Source: Clostridium sp. AM33-3
Lineage (GTDB): Bacteria > Bacillota > Clostridia > Lachnospirales > Lachnospiraceae
Direction: 5' to 3'
Assembly: GCF_003480315.1 (NCBI RefSeq)
Contig: NZ_QUIV01000008.1
Span: 62,001 to 126,000 of the forward strand
DNA: 64,000 bases
The translations under genes were made by a program, and so were the position numbers. Below are positions 15,994 through 23,718 of the stretch, one piece after another. Each line of letters opens with the position of its first letter. Within the stretch, counting starts at the first letter, position 1. The notes beneath the pieces are model-generated. The model was given only the letters and a program-made list of their open reading frames with translations, made no database searches and had not been told where the DNA came from.

Positions 15994-16752
15994 TCACGCC
16001 TTTCGTAAACCGCGGCGCTCTTCCTGTTCTTTTACCAGCATTTCTCTGATCTGTGCCTCACTGTAGGCGCCTGCACGTTTCCGGTCTTCTGCCGGAAGCT
16101 CTTTGATATAAAACGGTTTTCCGAACTCAATCGTCACATGAGAAGGACGAATAAACGGAAAATGCTTCTCCAGGATCTCCGCGGTTCCGGTAATGGCCAC
16201 CGGCACCACCGGGCATCCGGATTTCTCCGCGATCTTTAAGCTTCCCTCCTTAAACGGCAGAAGCTCTGCCGGATCCTTCGCCTTGCAGCGGGTCCCCTCC
16301 GGAAAGATCCATATGGAAGAACCGCCTTTTACCTTCTCGATCCCCTCCAGAATGGTCTTTAAGCCCGCCTTGATATCCTTGCGGTCCAGGAACAGACAGT
16401 TCACATTGCGCATCCAATCCCGCAAAAGCGGAATCTTTTCCATCTCTTTTTTGGCTATAAAGCCGGTCTGCCCCGGCACTACAATATAACCGGTCACGAT
16501 ATCAAAATAGCTTCTGTGATTTCCCACATATAAAACCGGCATGTCCGGAATGTTCTCCAGTCCTTTCACAGTCAGCGTAGAACCGGTCAGGCGGAACACC
16601 ATGCGCAGCACCTGCTTTACAACCTGCAGGGCATATTCTTTCTGGCGGTTTTCATCGTTTTTCCAGACGCACTTTTCTCCGATCAGGAGCGGCAGCGCAC
16701 TCACCAGGAGAAATACGATCAGCACCAGGAGAATCAAAATTACTCGTATCAT
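15994..16752 (-). CDS. plsC: 1-acyl-sn-glycerol-3-phosphate acyltransferase
   Basis: 252 residues. It transfers an acyl chain to lysophosphatidic acid at the membrane in phospholipid synthesis. An N-terminal membrane segment (VILILLVLIVFLLVSALPLL) precedes the catalytic VGNHRSYFD (HX4D), then CLFLDRKD and FPEGTR. Start ATG at 16752 follows GAGGTG; the upstream in-frame ATGs lie in promoter and terminator DNA. It is the first gene of a unit with pheA, an unrelated function, so the pairing is probably positional. Confidence 0.92.
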   Translation of the reverse strand: MIRVILILLVLIVFLLVSALPLLIGEKCVWKNDENRQKEYALQVVKQVLRMVFRLTGSTLTVKGLENIPDMPVLYVGNHRSYFDIVTGYIVVPGQTGFIAKKEMEKIPLLRDWMRNVNCLFLDRKDIKAGLKTILEGIEKVKGGSSIWIFPEGTRCKAKDPAELLPFKEGSLKIAEKSGCPVVPVAITGTAEILEKHFPFIRPSHVTIEFGKPFYIKELPAEDRKRAGAYSEAQIREMLVKEQEERRGLRKA

Positions 16753-16787
16753 CCCACACCTCATTCTTTTCGTAAGTATTCCTGTCC

Positions 16788-16816
16788 AGTATATAAAAAA
16801 AGAGGTGCAAAAACAA
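16788..16816 (-). promoter_or_regulatory. plsC-pheA promoter lying inside the upstream terminator
   Basis: TTGTTT (16811-16816), 17 nt, TATACT (16788-16793). The -35 lies in the loop and the spacer in one arm of the terminator hairpin at 16795-16836. Confidence 0.55.
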
Positions 16817-16836
16817 GTCATTCGCACCTCTTTTTT
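16795..16836. terminator. Bidirectional terminator at the end of the CmpB-like gene
   Basis: AAAAAAGAGGTGC pairs perfectly with GCACCTCTTTTTT around a 16-base loop. One arm encodes the last codons and stop of the gene at 16818-17264. Confidence 0.75.
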
Positions 16837-17264
16837 GGAAATTTGGATATCTGTTCAAACAATAAACCGGTGGCAAACCACAGCGGCGCAAAGTCCAGAC
16901 GGATCAGACCATTCACACTGGTCTGATAACCGGTATAATCCCAGGGGCACATACCCCGGCCCTGCAAAAATGCCCCGGACAGATACTCTGCCGTGAAGAT
17001 GAGTACCATATAAAGCAGGCCATGCCGGATGATCCGGTCCGCCCGGCTTAAGGGACCGTCCCCGATCCAGCGATCTGCAAAGCTGCCGATGGGCGCCAGA
17101 AGCGCACCGCAGCCATAAATCGGGAACATCAGAAGAGAGGTCCGCCCCATCAGCCGCCAGTCATGGATCAGAATGGATTCCATCGACGTAAACACAACCT
17201 CCAGGCACCAGCCTGTCATGCCGCACAGGAAAAAATGAAATAGAAATCGCCGTAATCTGTTCAT
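16818..17264 (-). CDS. Small membrane protein of the 'putative ABC transporter type IV' (CmpB-like) family
   Basis: 148 residues with about four hydrophobic segments. The motif GRGMCPWDYTGYQTSVNGLI followed by DFAPLWFATGLLFE matches the clostridial PF06541-type family, annotated as a putative ABC permease on thin grounds. The N-terminus MNRLRRFLFHFFLCGMTG fits the family. No good Shine-Dalgarno is seen near ATG at 17264 (GGAG is about 15 bases away). Its stop codon lies within its own terminator. Biochemical function is unknown. Confidence 0.7.
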   Translation of the reverse strand: MNRLRRFLFHFFLCGMTGWCLEVVFTSMESILIHDWRLMGRTSLLMFPIYGCGALLAPIGSFADRWIGDGPLSRADRIIRHGLLYMVLIFTAEYLSGAFLQGRGMCPWDYTGYQTSVNGLIRLDFAPLWFATGLLFEQISKFPKKRCE

Positions 17265-17318
17265 ACGATTAATATAACGCTCCGGCCGGCACTTTATTCA
17301 TCCGTCATGCTTTGTTTT

Positions 17319-18200
17319 TTATTCTGCGGCCGGATTTTCTTTCATGAGGGCCAGCAGGGCATCACGCTTCTCATCCAGGTAGCTGCCCCACTCCTGCGGA
17401 TCGATCCAGACACTGCTGTCTGCTCCGTTTTTGATTTTCTCCAGCTTTTCTGCCATATGGTTGTTGATGCAGTGATTTCCCAGGAAGAAATCCACATGTT
17501 CATTCCGGACCTTTTTCAGGGAGTCCAGATAGATTTCCCGCATATGGCACTGCGGGTCCCCGATCTCAGTCAGATAATCGGCTGCCAGTGTGTTAAAGCC
17601 AAAGCCGCCGTAATAACCGGCACGGACAGTGCGATTTTCCTCCGTTACATCAAAGAAGAAGGAGATGCAGCCCTCCGTGTGCCCCGGTACCAGATAAAAT
17701 TTCATCTTCACACTGCCAAAGGTAAGCTCATCACCATCCCGGATCTCAACATCTGGTACAATGAGCTCATCCATAAGATCCGGGCTGTCCTGCACAAAGG
17801 ACTTCTCCGGATGCTCCCGGTACATAGCCGCGTCCGGAGCTCCCATATAGATTTTGGTACCGAACATATTGCGCATGAACTGTGCAGCGCCAATGTGGTC
17901 TACATGACCATGGGAAAGAATGATCCACTTCACATCCTCCGGGTTAAATCCAGCCTTCCAGATAGAATGGATCAGCATTGCCGTGCCGCCGCAGTTTCCG
18001 GCATCGATCAAAAGCAGCCCGTCTCCGGTATCGATCAGGTGCACACAGACCCAGCTGTCACCCACATAGTAGACATTTCCAAACATATGGAATGGTTCCA
18101 TATAACGCGCATTCTGCTCCGTCCAGTATTTGGACATTGGATTCTTTTTAAACTCCACCCGCCGCTCACAATAATTCTGATAATCTTCCTTCATGCTCAT
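17319..18200 (-). CDS. Metallo-beta-lactamase-fold hydrolase (first of a tandem pair, B3-like ligands)
   Basis: 293 residues, no signal peptide, presumably cytosolic. Metal ligands are visible: SHGHVDH (HxHxDH) near residue 105, PGHTEGC near 185, and LGNHCINNH near 255, the layout of the B3-like subgroup with a histidine third ligand. Its start overlaps the stop of the next gene upstream (ATGA), so the two are translationally coupled. It ends a cluster with a TTT transporter and an enolase-superfamily enzyme, which suggests hydrolysis of a lactone, ester or thioester made from the imported acid. Substrate is unknown, and there is no evidence for beta-lactamase activity. Confidence 0.8.
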   Translation of the reverse strand: MSMKEDYQNYCERRVEFKKNPMSKYWTEQNARYMEPFHMFGNVYYVGDSWVCVHLIDTGDGLLLIDAGNCGGTAMLIHSIWKAGFNPEDVKWIILSHGHVDHIGAAQFMRNMFGTKIYMGAPDAAMYREHPEKSFVQDSPDLMDELIVPDVEIRDGDELTFGSVKMKFYLVPGHTEGCISFFFDVTEENRTVRAGYYGGFGFNTLAADYLTEIGDPQCHMREIYLDSLKKVRNEHVDFFLGNHCINNHMAEKLEKIKNGADSSVWIDPQEWGSYLDEKRDALLALMKENPAAE

Positions 18201-19060
18201 GGCAATACTCCTTCCGTTTTCTGATACTTTATTAATTCACGTACCTGGCGTACACGTTCCGTTAAAAAGTCCGCCCATACGGTATCATCCAGATAAGGCT
18301 GGTTTTCATGCGTATACTGTCCTGCCCGGTCCACGATCTCAATCTGGTTCGGATGGCTCGGCAGAGCAATGTCTACATGAATCTTCTTTAATTTTTCAGC
18401 ATCATCAAAGAAACGCTGACGAAGATCCGGAGTCAGATATTTACTGGTGGCGTAATACTTATCGTTCATGGTATTGGCCCCAACACCGCCATGCATGGCA
18501 ACTGTATACTCAGCTCCGTTTACCGGATTTTTCTCTTTCCAGAAAAAGCTGGTGCAGCCAATGGTATGGCCCGGAGTCAGCATGGTCTGAACACTGATGT
18601 TTCCCAGGGTTACCGGCTTATCGTCAGAATAAAACTCGTCCGGTTCAAAATCCTGCACGTGGGAACCGGAATCCGGGATCATGGTCTCCTCCGGGCAGCT
18701 TTTCATGAATACATAGTCCTCTTTGGACATATACATGCTTGCGCCGGTCAGCTTCTTCATCTCAGCCGCCGCACCGCAATGGTCAAAGTGCGCGTGGCTG
18801 ATCAGGATCTTCTTAATATCTGTCGGTTTATATCCAAGTCTGTAGATCGAATCTACCAACAGGTAACTGCTCTCCGGGATTGCCGTATCGATCAGGATCA
18901 GTCCGTCACCTGTGTCGATCAGGTAACAGCCAACCCAGGTCTGACCTGCCACATACCAGGTATTGGGGGATACCTGGAACGGCTTAACTGCCAGTGTCCA
19001 CGGCTCATGCACAAGGGTCTCTACCGGATGTGGGATTGCCGGGCTACAATGAAATGACAT
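18197..19060 (-). CDS. Metallo-beta-lactamase-fold hydrolase (second of a tandem pair)
   Basis: 287 residues, paralogous to its neighbour: SHAHFDHCGAA, LTPGHTIGCTSFFW and LPSHPNQ supply the metal ligands in the same order. The shared N-terminal pattern TWYVAGQTWVGCYLIDTGDG is near-identical in layout to that of the downstream copy. Start follows AAAAAGGAGAATCATT. The pair has diverged well beyond a recent duplication, so the two probably act on different or successive substrates. A quorum-lactonase role is possible but not supported over a catabolic one. Confidence 0.8.
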   Translation of the reverse strand: MSFHCSPAIPHPVETLVHEPWTLAVKPFQVSPNTWYVAGQTWVGCYLIDTGDGLILIDTAIPESSYLLVDSIYRLGYKPTDIKKILISHAHFDHCGAAAEMKKLTGASMYMSKEDYVFMKSCPEETMIPDSGSHVQDFEPDEFYSDDKPVTLGNISVQTMLTPGHTIGCTSFFWKEKNPVNGAEYTVAMHGGVGANTMNDKYYATSKYLTPDLRQRFFDDAEKLKKIHVDIALPSHPNQIEIVDRAGQYTHENQPYLDDTVWADFLTERVRQVRELIKYQKTEGVLP

Positions 19061-19118
19061 AATGATTCTCCTTTTTCATTCAACTTTTCTTTACAACTTC
19101 ATTCAGTATATCACTTTT

Positions 19119-20297
19119 TTATCTGTAGAAATACTGAATATTTGATACACATCCATCTTTTTCCAGTTTTTCAAAATTTATCTGAACTGGAAGTCCAGGC
19201 TCATCCGGAAGATATAATCTGGTTCCCTTGCGGGTTGGCTTTAAGCGGTAATACTGCTCCATATATTCCGTATTCGGTTTATGGAACTCCACCTTTTCTC
19301 CATCTTTTAACATGACACCCATCAGTGCACCCGGATGATCATTCTGACCGGAACATACATGGCAGCCTCTGCTGCGGACCATATCCGTAATCTTCAAAAA
19401 CTCACCCATTGTGTAGATGGATGGCATAACAGTAATATATTCCACGCCTGCATCCATATACGCCTTATACTCCAGAGCATAACGTGCAGATTCACCGTAA
19501 TCAACCGGAACATAGCGGTCTTCTTCCTTCATCATACGGATAAATTTTGCAATTTCTTCGCTCTCTGTATGTACGATAGGCTCTTCATACCATGCAATAT
19601 CATACTGGTATGCTTCCCGGATAAACTTCATAGCTGTCTGGGCGTCATATGCCTGATTGGAATCTACTGCCAGTTTCATATCCGGACCTACTGCCAGACG
19701 GATTTTCTCGATGCGGCGAAGATCATTTTTCATATCGCCAAGAGAGATTTTAATCTTTGTTGTATCAAATCCCTCTTCCTTGATTGCCAGAATTTCTTCT
19801 ACCAGTTCCTCATCTGTTCTTAATACAGAACCGCCGCCTTTGTAAATGTCTGCGTAATTTTTTTCAGCTCCAAGCAGCTGATACATCGGAATGCCACGTT
19901 TTCTGGAAATCAGATCAAACAGGATCACTTCCATCTGAAACATTGGAACACTAAAATTATAATTAGCACGTTCCATCCAGTAGAAGATTTTTCTCCACTC
20001 CAGATTGGTTCTCGGCATCGGATCTTTCAGCATAAGCGGAAGAATGGTCTGCCATACAGCCGGCGTCACTGGCCCCTCACCGCAGTCTCCATCCTCATCG
20101 TATACTCTCAGCCACGGAGTAAATGTCCAGGTTTTCTGAACTTTACCAGTTCCATCCTTCCATACCTGCTTGCGTGGTTTCGGCTGAAAGGTATATAAAA
20201 CAGCCCTGGTAAGCTTAATTTTTTCCGGGAAAGCAAAGTCCTCATTGATTTTCATGCAAATGTGCTGATCTACTTCACCGTTGATCGAATATATCAT
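19119..20297 (-). CDS. Enolase-superfamily enzyme (mandelate racemase / muconate lactonizing type)
   Basis: 392 residues. The capping domain is followed by a TIM barrel with the family residues: TTKIKIS (K-x-K base, near 178), VDSNQAY (metal Asp, near 209), WYEEPI (metal Glu, near 235), VDYGES (near 267) and GQNDHPGAL (possible His base). These enzymes abstract the alpha-proton of a carboxylate and then racemise, dehydrate or cycloisomerise it. ATG at 20297 is preferred because AGGAGG abuts the ATG at 20306. It lies directly after tctA, pointing to an imported carboxylate, perhaps a sugar acid. The exact reaction cannot be assigned. Confidence 0.85.
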   Translation of the reverse strand: MIYSINGEVDQHICMKINEDFAFPEKIKLTRAVLYTFQPKPRKQVWKDGTGKVQKTWTFTPWLRVYDEDGDCGEGPVTPAVWQTILPLMLKDPMPRTNLEWRKIFYWMERANYNFSVPMFQMEVILFDLISRKRGIPMYQLLGAEKNYADIYKGGGSVLRTDEELVEEILAIKEEGFDTTKIKISLGDMKNDLRRIEKIRLAVGPDMKLAVDSNQAYDAQTAMKFIREAYQYDIAWYEEPIVHTESEEIAKFIRMMKEEDRYVPVDYGESARYALEYKAYMDAGVEYITVMPSIYTMGEFLKITDMVRSRGCHVCSGQNDHPGALMGVMLKDGEKVEFHKPNTEYMEQYYRLKPTRKGTRLYLPDEPGLPVQINFEKLEKDGCVSNIQYFYR

Positions 20298-20347
20298 CTT
20301 TTCCATTCCTCCTGGTCAATACAGTCTTACTGGCCGTTATTTAAGTA

Positions 20348-20402
20348 TGGCTCAGAACGAGTTTTTTCAGATAAGATCTGATGTATTCTCTATTCTGAGC
20401 CA
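20348..20402 (-). other. Inverted repeat between tctA and the enolase-superfamily gene
   Basis: TGGCTCAGAA and TTCTGAGCCA form a perfect 10-bp stem enclosing a smaller CAGAT/ATCTG stem, with no T-run. It may stabilise the upstream mRNA or mark a processing site. Confidence 0.5.
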
Positions 20403-20423
20403 GATAAAAACTATTATAATCGA

Positions 20424-21908
20424 TTACTTTTCTTTTTTCTTAAGCTTTGGTGCGATGTACGGCCAGAGGACAGAAAAGATTGCGATCAAAAGTAAAATGC
20501 AGGATGCCGGTCTCTTGAAGAACATCAGCATGTCACCTCTGGAGAAGCTGACTGCCTTACGGAAGTTTGTCTCCAGGGTAGATCCAAGTACATACGCAAG
20601 AATAAACGGAGTAGATGGAATTCCTGCATAAGCCATCCAGATACCGATACCAGTAAACATCAATGCCATATAAACTGCAAAAATATTGTTTGCATTGGTG
20701 TAAACACCTGTAAATGCCAGGATCAGGATTGCCGGGTACAGATAGTGATACGGTGCTTTCAGAAGAAGCGGGAATGCTTTGATACCAAAGATCTCAACAA
20801 CCAGCGCAATCACTGCTGCAAATACTGCTGCCAGGAAAATCATGAAAACGAATACCGGGTAGTTTCTCTGCATCAGAGGACCAGCCTCAATACCATGAAT
20901 GGTCAGACCACCTAACAAAAGTGCCGTGGTTCCATCTCCAGGAATACCAAGTGCAATCATCGGGATGATAGCACCACCGACAGAAGCATTGTTTGCTACC
21001 TCAGGAGCAATGACACCATCTACACAACCTTCACCAAATTCCTCAGGATGTTTGGAAGAATTCTTTGCCATGGTATAAGCAACTACGTTTGAAAGTGCTG
21101 CACCCATACCAGGAAGGAATCCAATACCAAGTCCTACCAGGAAAGAACGGATGATATTGCCAATGTTTCTGGTAAGGTCAACCAGCGGAAGGGTGAATTT
21201 ACCAATTTTTCCTTTGAAAGTACCTGCTGCACCAGTCTCTCCTTTTGCATAGTCGCTTAAGATCATAGCACCTGCAAAAAGACCAGTCAGAACGCATACC
21301 ATGTTGAATCCGCCAGACAGATAATAGGAATTAAACGTAAATCGTGGAGTAGAAGAAATCGGAGCATAACCAATCTGGGTAATGAACAGGCCAATTGCTG
21401 CACCGATAAAACCTTTCAGCATACGCCCTTTGGACATACTGGCCACCAGGGTGATTGCCATCAGACCAAGTGCAAAATACTCCCACGGTCCCATCTTAAC
21501 TGCAAATTTGGAAATAACCGGGCATGCGATCATTGCGATCAGGATGGACGGAACAGTACCCATGAAGTTTGCAACGGTACCAGCAGATAATGCTCTGGTA
21601 ACTTCGCCTTTCTTTGTCATGGCATATCCATCATAACAGGTAGACAGAGAACTCGGGGTTCCCGGAATACCAAGAAGGATAGAACCAATGAAACCACCTG
21701 AGCAGCTTCCTACCCAGATTGCAATCAGCATTGCAATTGCTACGTTAGAATCCATCGCAAAGGTAAGTGGAAGGATAATGGTAATTGCCATTGCTCCAGA
21801 CAGACCCGGGATCGCACCCAGGATCAGACCGATGAATCCACCGATCACCATCATAATAAGACAATAAGGGGTAAGCAGAATCCCCATTGCGCTCACAAAA
21901 TCAGCCAT
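20424..21908 (-). CDS. tctA: Tripartite tricarboxylate transporter, large permease subunit TctA
   Basis: 494 residues with about 11-12 membrane segments. The family motif GLILGAIPGLSGAMAI lies near residue 25, with a repeat-like GFLPGMGAALSN near 265 and PGDGTTALLLGG near 345. It forms the main sodium- or proton-coupled pore for a carboxylate delivered by TctC. The start at 21908 follows AAGGAGGATAAAG; a 37-codon upstream extension has no ribosome site and overlaps tctB. It is third in the tctC-tctB-tctA order. Confidence 0.93.
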   Translation of the reverse strand: MADFVSAMGILLTPYCLIMMVIGGFIGLILGAIPGLSGAMAITIILPLTFAMDSNVAIAMLIAIWVGSCSGGFIGSILLGIPGTPSSLSTCYDGYAMTKKGEVTRALSAGTVANFMGTVPSILIAMIACPVISKFAVKMGPWEYFALGLMAITLVASMSKGRMLKGFIGAAIGLFITQIGYAPISSTPRFTFNSYYLSGGFNMVCVLTGLFAGAMILSDYAKGETGAAGTFKGKIGKFTLPLVDLTRNIGNIIRSFLVGLGIGFLPGMGAALSNVVAYTMAKNSSKHPEEFGEGCVDGVIAPEVANNASVGGAIIPMIALGIPGDGTTALLLGGLTIHGIEAGPLMQRNYPVFVFMIFLAAVFAAVIALVVEIFGIKAFPLLLKAPYHYLYPAILILAFTGVYTNANNIFAVYMALMFTGIGIWMAYAGIPSTPFILAYVLGSTLETNFRKAVSFSRGDMLMFFKRPASCILLLIAIFSVLWPYIAPKLKKKEK

Positions 21909-21919
21909 CTTTATCCTCC

Positions 21920-22366
21920 TTAGAACAGTACGCCGCTCGGAAGCGGAATGCTGAATACTTTTACAAACATCAGATACATCACTGCGGTCATGGCTGCTGC
22001 AAATACAATGCGTTTCCAAACTGCGATGCCCTTGCCCTGGCTAAACATGGAGCACAGAACCAGAAGTGCTGCAAAACATGCGATCACATAGCCTAAAAAC
22101 TGCATTGCAACAATGAAGCCAAGCATTACAGCAGAAATCAGACATAATCTGCCAAACTGTGGTCTGGTGTAAAATACCGGAGATGGCTTCTTTCCGTTTA
22201 TCAGAAGACCAATTCCGCAAATAATCATAATACCAGCTGAGATATATGGAAACGCCTGCGGACCAATATCTCCAGCCATGGTAGATGCTGGAAGCTGAGA
22301 TGTCATGAAGGCAATCAAAACACCCAAAACAACTGCAATCAGACCTGTAACACGATCTCTTGTCAT
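21920..22366 (-). CDS. tctB: Tripartite tricarboxylate transporter, small permease subunit TctB
   Basis: 148 residues with four predicted membrane segments and the family pattern GDIGPQAFPYISAG near residue 33. TctB is the poorly conserved small subunit that pairs with TctA. Start follows AAAGGAGTATATT; it is 11 bases upstream of the tctA start. A terminator-like hairpin separates it from tctC. Confidence 0.88.
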   Translation of the reverse strand: MTRDRVTGLIAVVLGVLIAFMTSQLPASTMAGDIGPQAFPYISAGIMIICGIGLLINGKKPSPVFYTRPQFGRLCLISAVMLGFIVAMQFLGYVIACFAALLVLCSMFSQGKGIAVWKRIVFAAAMTAVMYLMFVKVFSIPLPSGVLF

Positions 22367-22392
22367 AATATACTCCTTTGAAATCCATTTCG

Positions 22393-22429
22393 AAAAAGAG
22401 CCCCAAGCGACTCAGACCTCTTGGGGCTC
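22393..22429 (-). terminator. Hairpin with T-run between tctC and tctB
   Basis: GAGCCCCAAG pairs with CTTGGGGCTC around a 12-base loop, then TTTTTCG. A partial terminator here would give more binding protein than permease, as is common for binding-protein-dependent transporters. Confidence 0.75.
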
Positions 22430-22460
22430 CTGCATGTTACACTGGTTAAATTCTTAATTC

Positions 22461-23552
22461 TTATTTCATTAAAGCTGCTGCTTCACCGTATTTAGCCTGC
22501 ATGTCAGCAACAATAGATGCTGCATCATCCGGGGTATTGTAGCCAGCTTCCATCTGCATCTGATGATACTGGTCGATGATGTCCTGATTTTCCAGAACAG
22601 TCTTCATGGCCTCACTGATCTTAGCAACATCGTCTGCAGACATTCCCTGAGGTCCACACAGTAAAGAAATGCTGGACAGCTCGCAGCTATCAATACCAAG
22701 CTCTTTTAAAGTCGGAACATCTGGCATAGCCTCAGACTTCTGATCACCAGTAATTGCCAGTGGCTTCATATCGCCAGCCTCAACATACTGTTTTGCATTT
22801 ACGATCGGAAGGATTGCCATATCTACCATACCGCCAACCAGGTTGGTAATGGTGTCTGCGTTACCACCACAGTCAACAATGGTGAACTCGGTACCAGTTG
22901 CCTGCTGGAATAACATCTGCATGAAGTGACGGTTTCCGTTTGCCTGTACACCAGTCAGATATTTTCCTGGCTCTGCTTTCGCAGCGTCAATCAGTTCCTG
23001 AAGCGTATTTGCTTCTACATTCTTATTTACAACGATACAGTTGGTCTCAGCACCTGGAACAGTGATTGTACCAAGCATCTGGAAATCTTCATATGTATGA
23101 TCGTACTGACCGGTAGCCATCATACCGCACTGACCGGTATGACCCAGATACAGGTTTAAACCATCCGGTTTTGCATTTCTTACAGTTTCCAGTGCAACGG
23201 TACCACCGCCGGTTGCATCGTTGATAACTACGAAGTTTGCACCAGTTGCATCGCTCATTCCCTTAGCGAACAATCTTGCGATCATATCGGTACCACCACC
23301 TGCAGATGCCGGTACATAAAGCTGTACAGTACCGTTCGGCCAAGTGCTCTTGGAAGCATCTCCCGCTACGGTAGAAGTGCCCTCAGCCTTTGCCTCTTCT
23401 TTGGACTCTGCCTGAGTTTCCTCTTTAGACTCTGCCTGAGTTTCTGCAGCTGCAGCAGTAGTTTCTGCCGGTGCAGCCTGTTTGCTTCCACAACCAGCCA
23501 GTGCCATTGCCATTGCGCCTGCCAGCATTACGCTTAATAACTGTTTTCTCAT
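22461..23552 (-). CDS. tctC: TctC-family solute-binding lipoprotein
   Basis: 363 residues. A lipoprotein signal ends in ALAGCG (Cys near residue 21), so it is anchored outside the membrane. A low-complexity linker rich in Ala, Glu, Thr and Lys with a repeated QAESKEE unit precedes the two-domain binding fold (VPASAGGGTD, GGGTVALETV). It captures a carboxylate for the TctAB permease. The start at 23552 follows AAGGAGAAAAGGGTT. It is the first gene of the operon, divergent from a LysR regulator. Confidence 0.92.
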   Translation of the reverse strand: MRKQLLSVMLAGAMAMALAGCGSKQAAPAETTAAAAETQAESKEETQAESKEEAKAEGTSTVAGDASKSTWPNGTVQLYVPASAGGGTDMIARLFAKGMSDATGANFVVINDATGGGTVALETVRNAKPDGLNLYLGHTGQCGMMATGQYDHTYEDFQMLGTITVPGAETNCIVVNKNVEANTLQELIDAAKAEPGKYLTGVQANGNRHFMQMLFQQATGTEFTIVDCGGNADTITNLVGGMVDMAILPIVNAKQYVEAGDMKPLAITGDQKSEAMPDVPTLKELGIDSCELSSISLLCGPQGMSADDVAKISEAMKTVLENQDIIDQYHQMQMEAGYNTPDDAASIVADMQAKYGEAAALMK

Positions 23553-23629
23553 AACCCTTTTCTCCTTCTCACTTGTTTCAAAAAATCCACACATTTTTAT
23601 CGATATGCTTGTTTTTTTTGGATGTTTTG

Positions 23630-23658
23630 ATTATACTTTCTTTGTTACCTTAATTCAA
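23630..23658 (-). promoter_or_regulatory. Promoter of the tct operon
   Basis: TTGAAT (23653-23658), 17 nt, TATAAT (23630-23635). It lies in the 166-bp divergent region shared with the LysR gene, where an activator would bind. Confidence 0.65.
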
Positions 23659-23718
23659 CTTATCAGTTTTTATGCTTTTTCTTAATTTGATTAAGAGTCC
23701 TATTTAAAGGAGGTTTTT

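Noticed and set aside
17307..18224. A 305-codon plus-strand frame opposite the first MBL gene
   Set aside because: It mirrors the MBL gene almost end to end; only the minus frame has conserved motifs and a start with Shine-Dalgarno.
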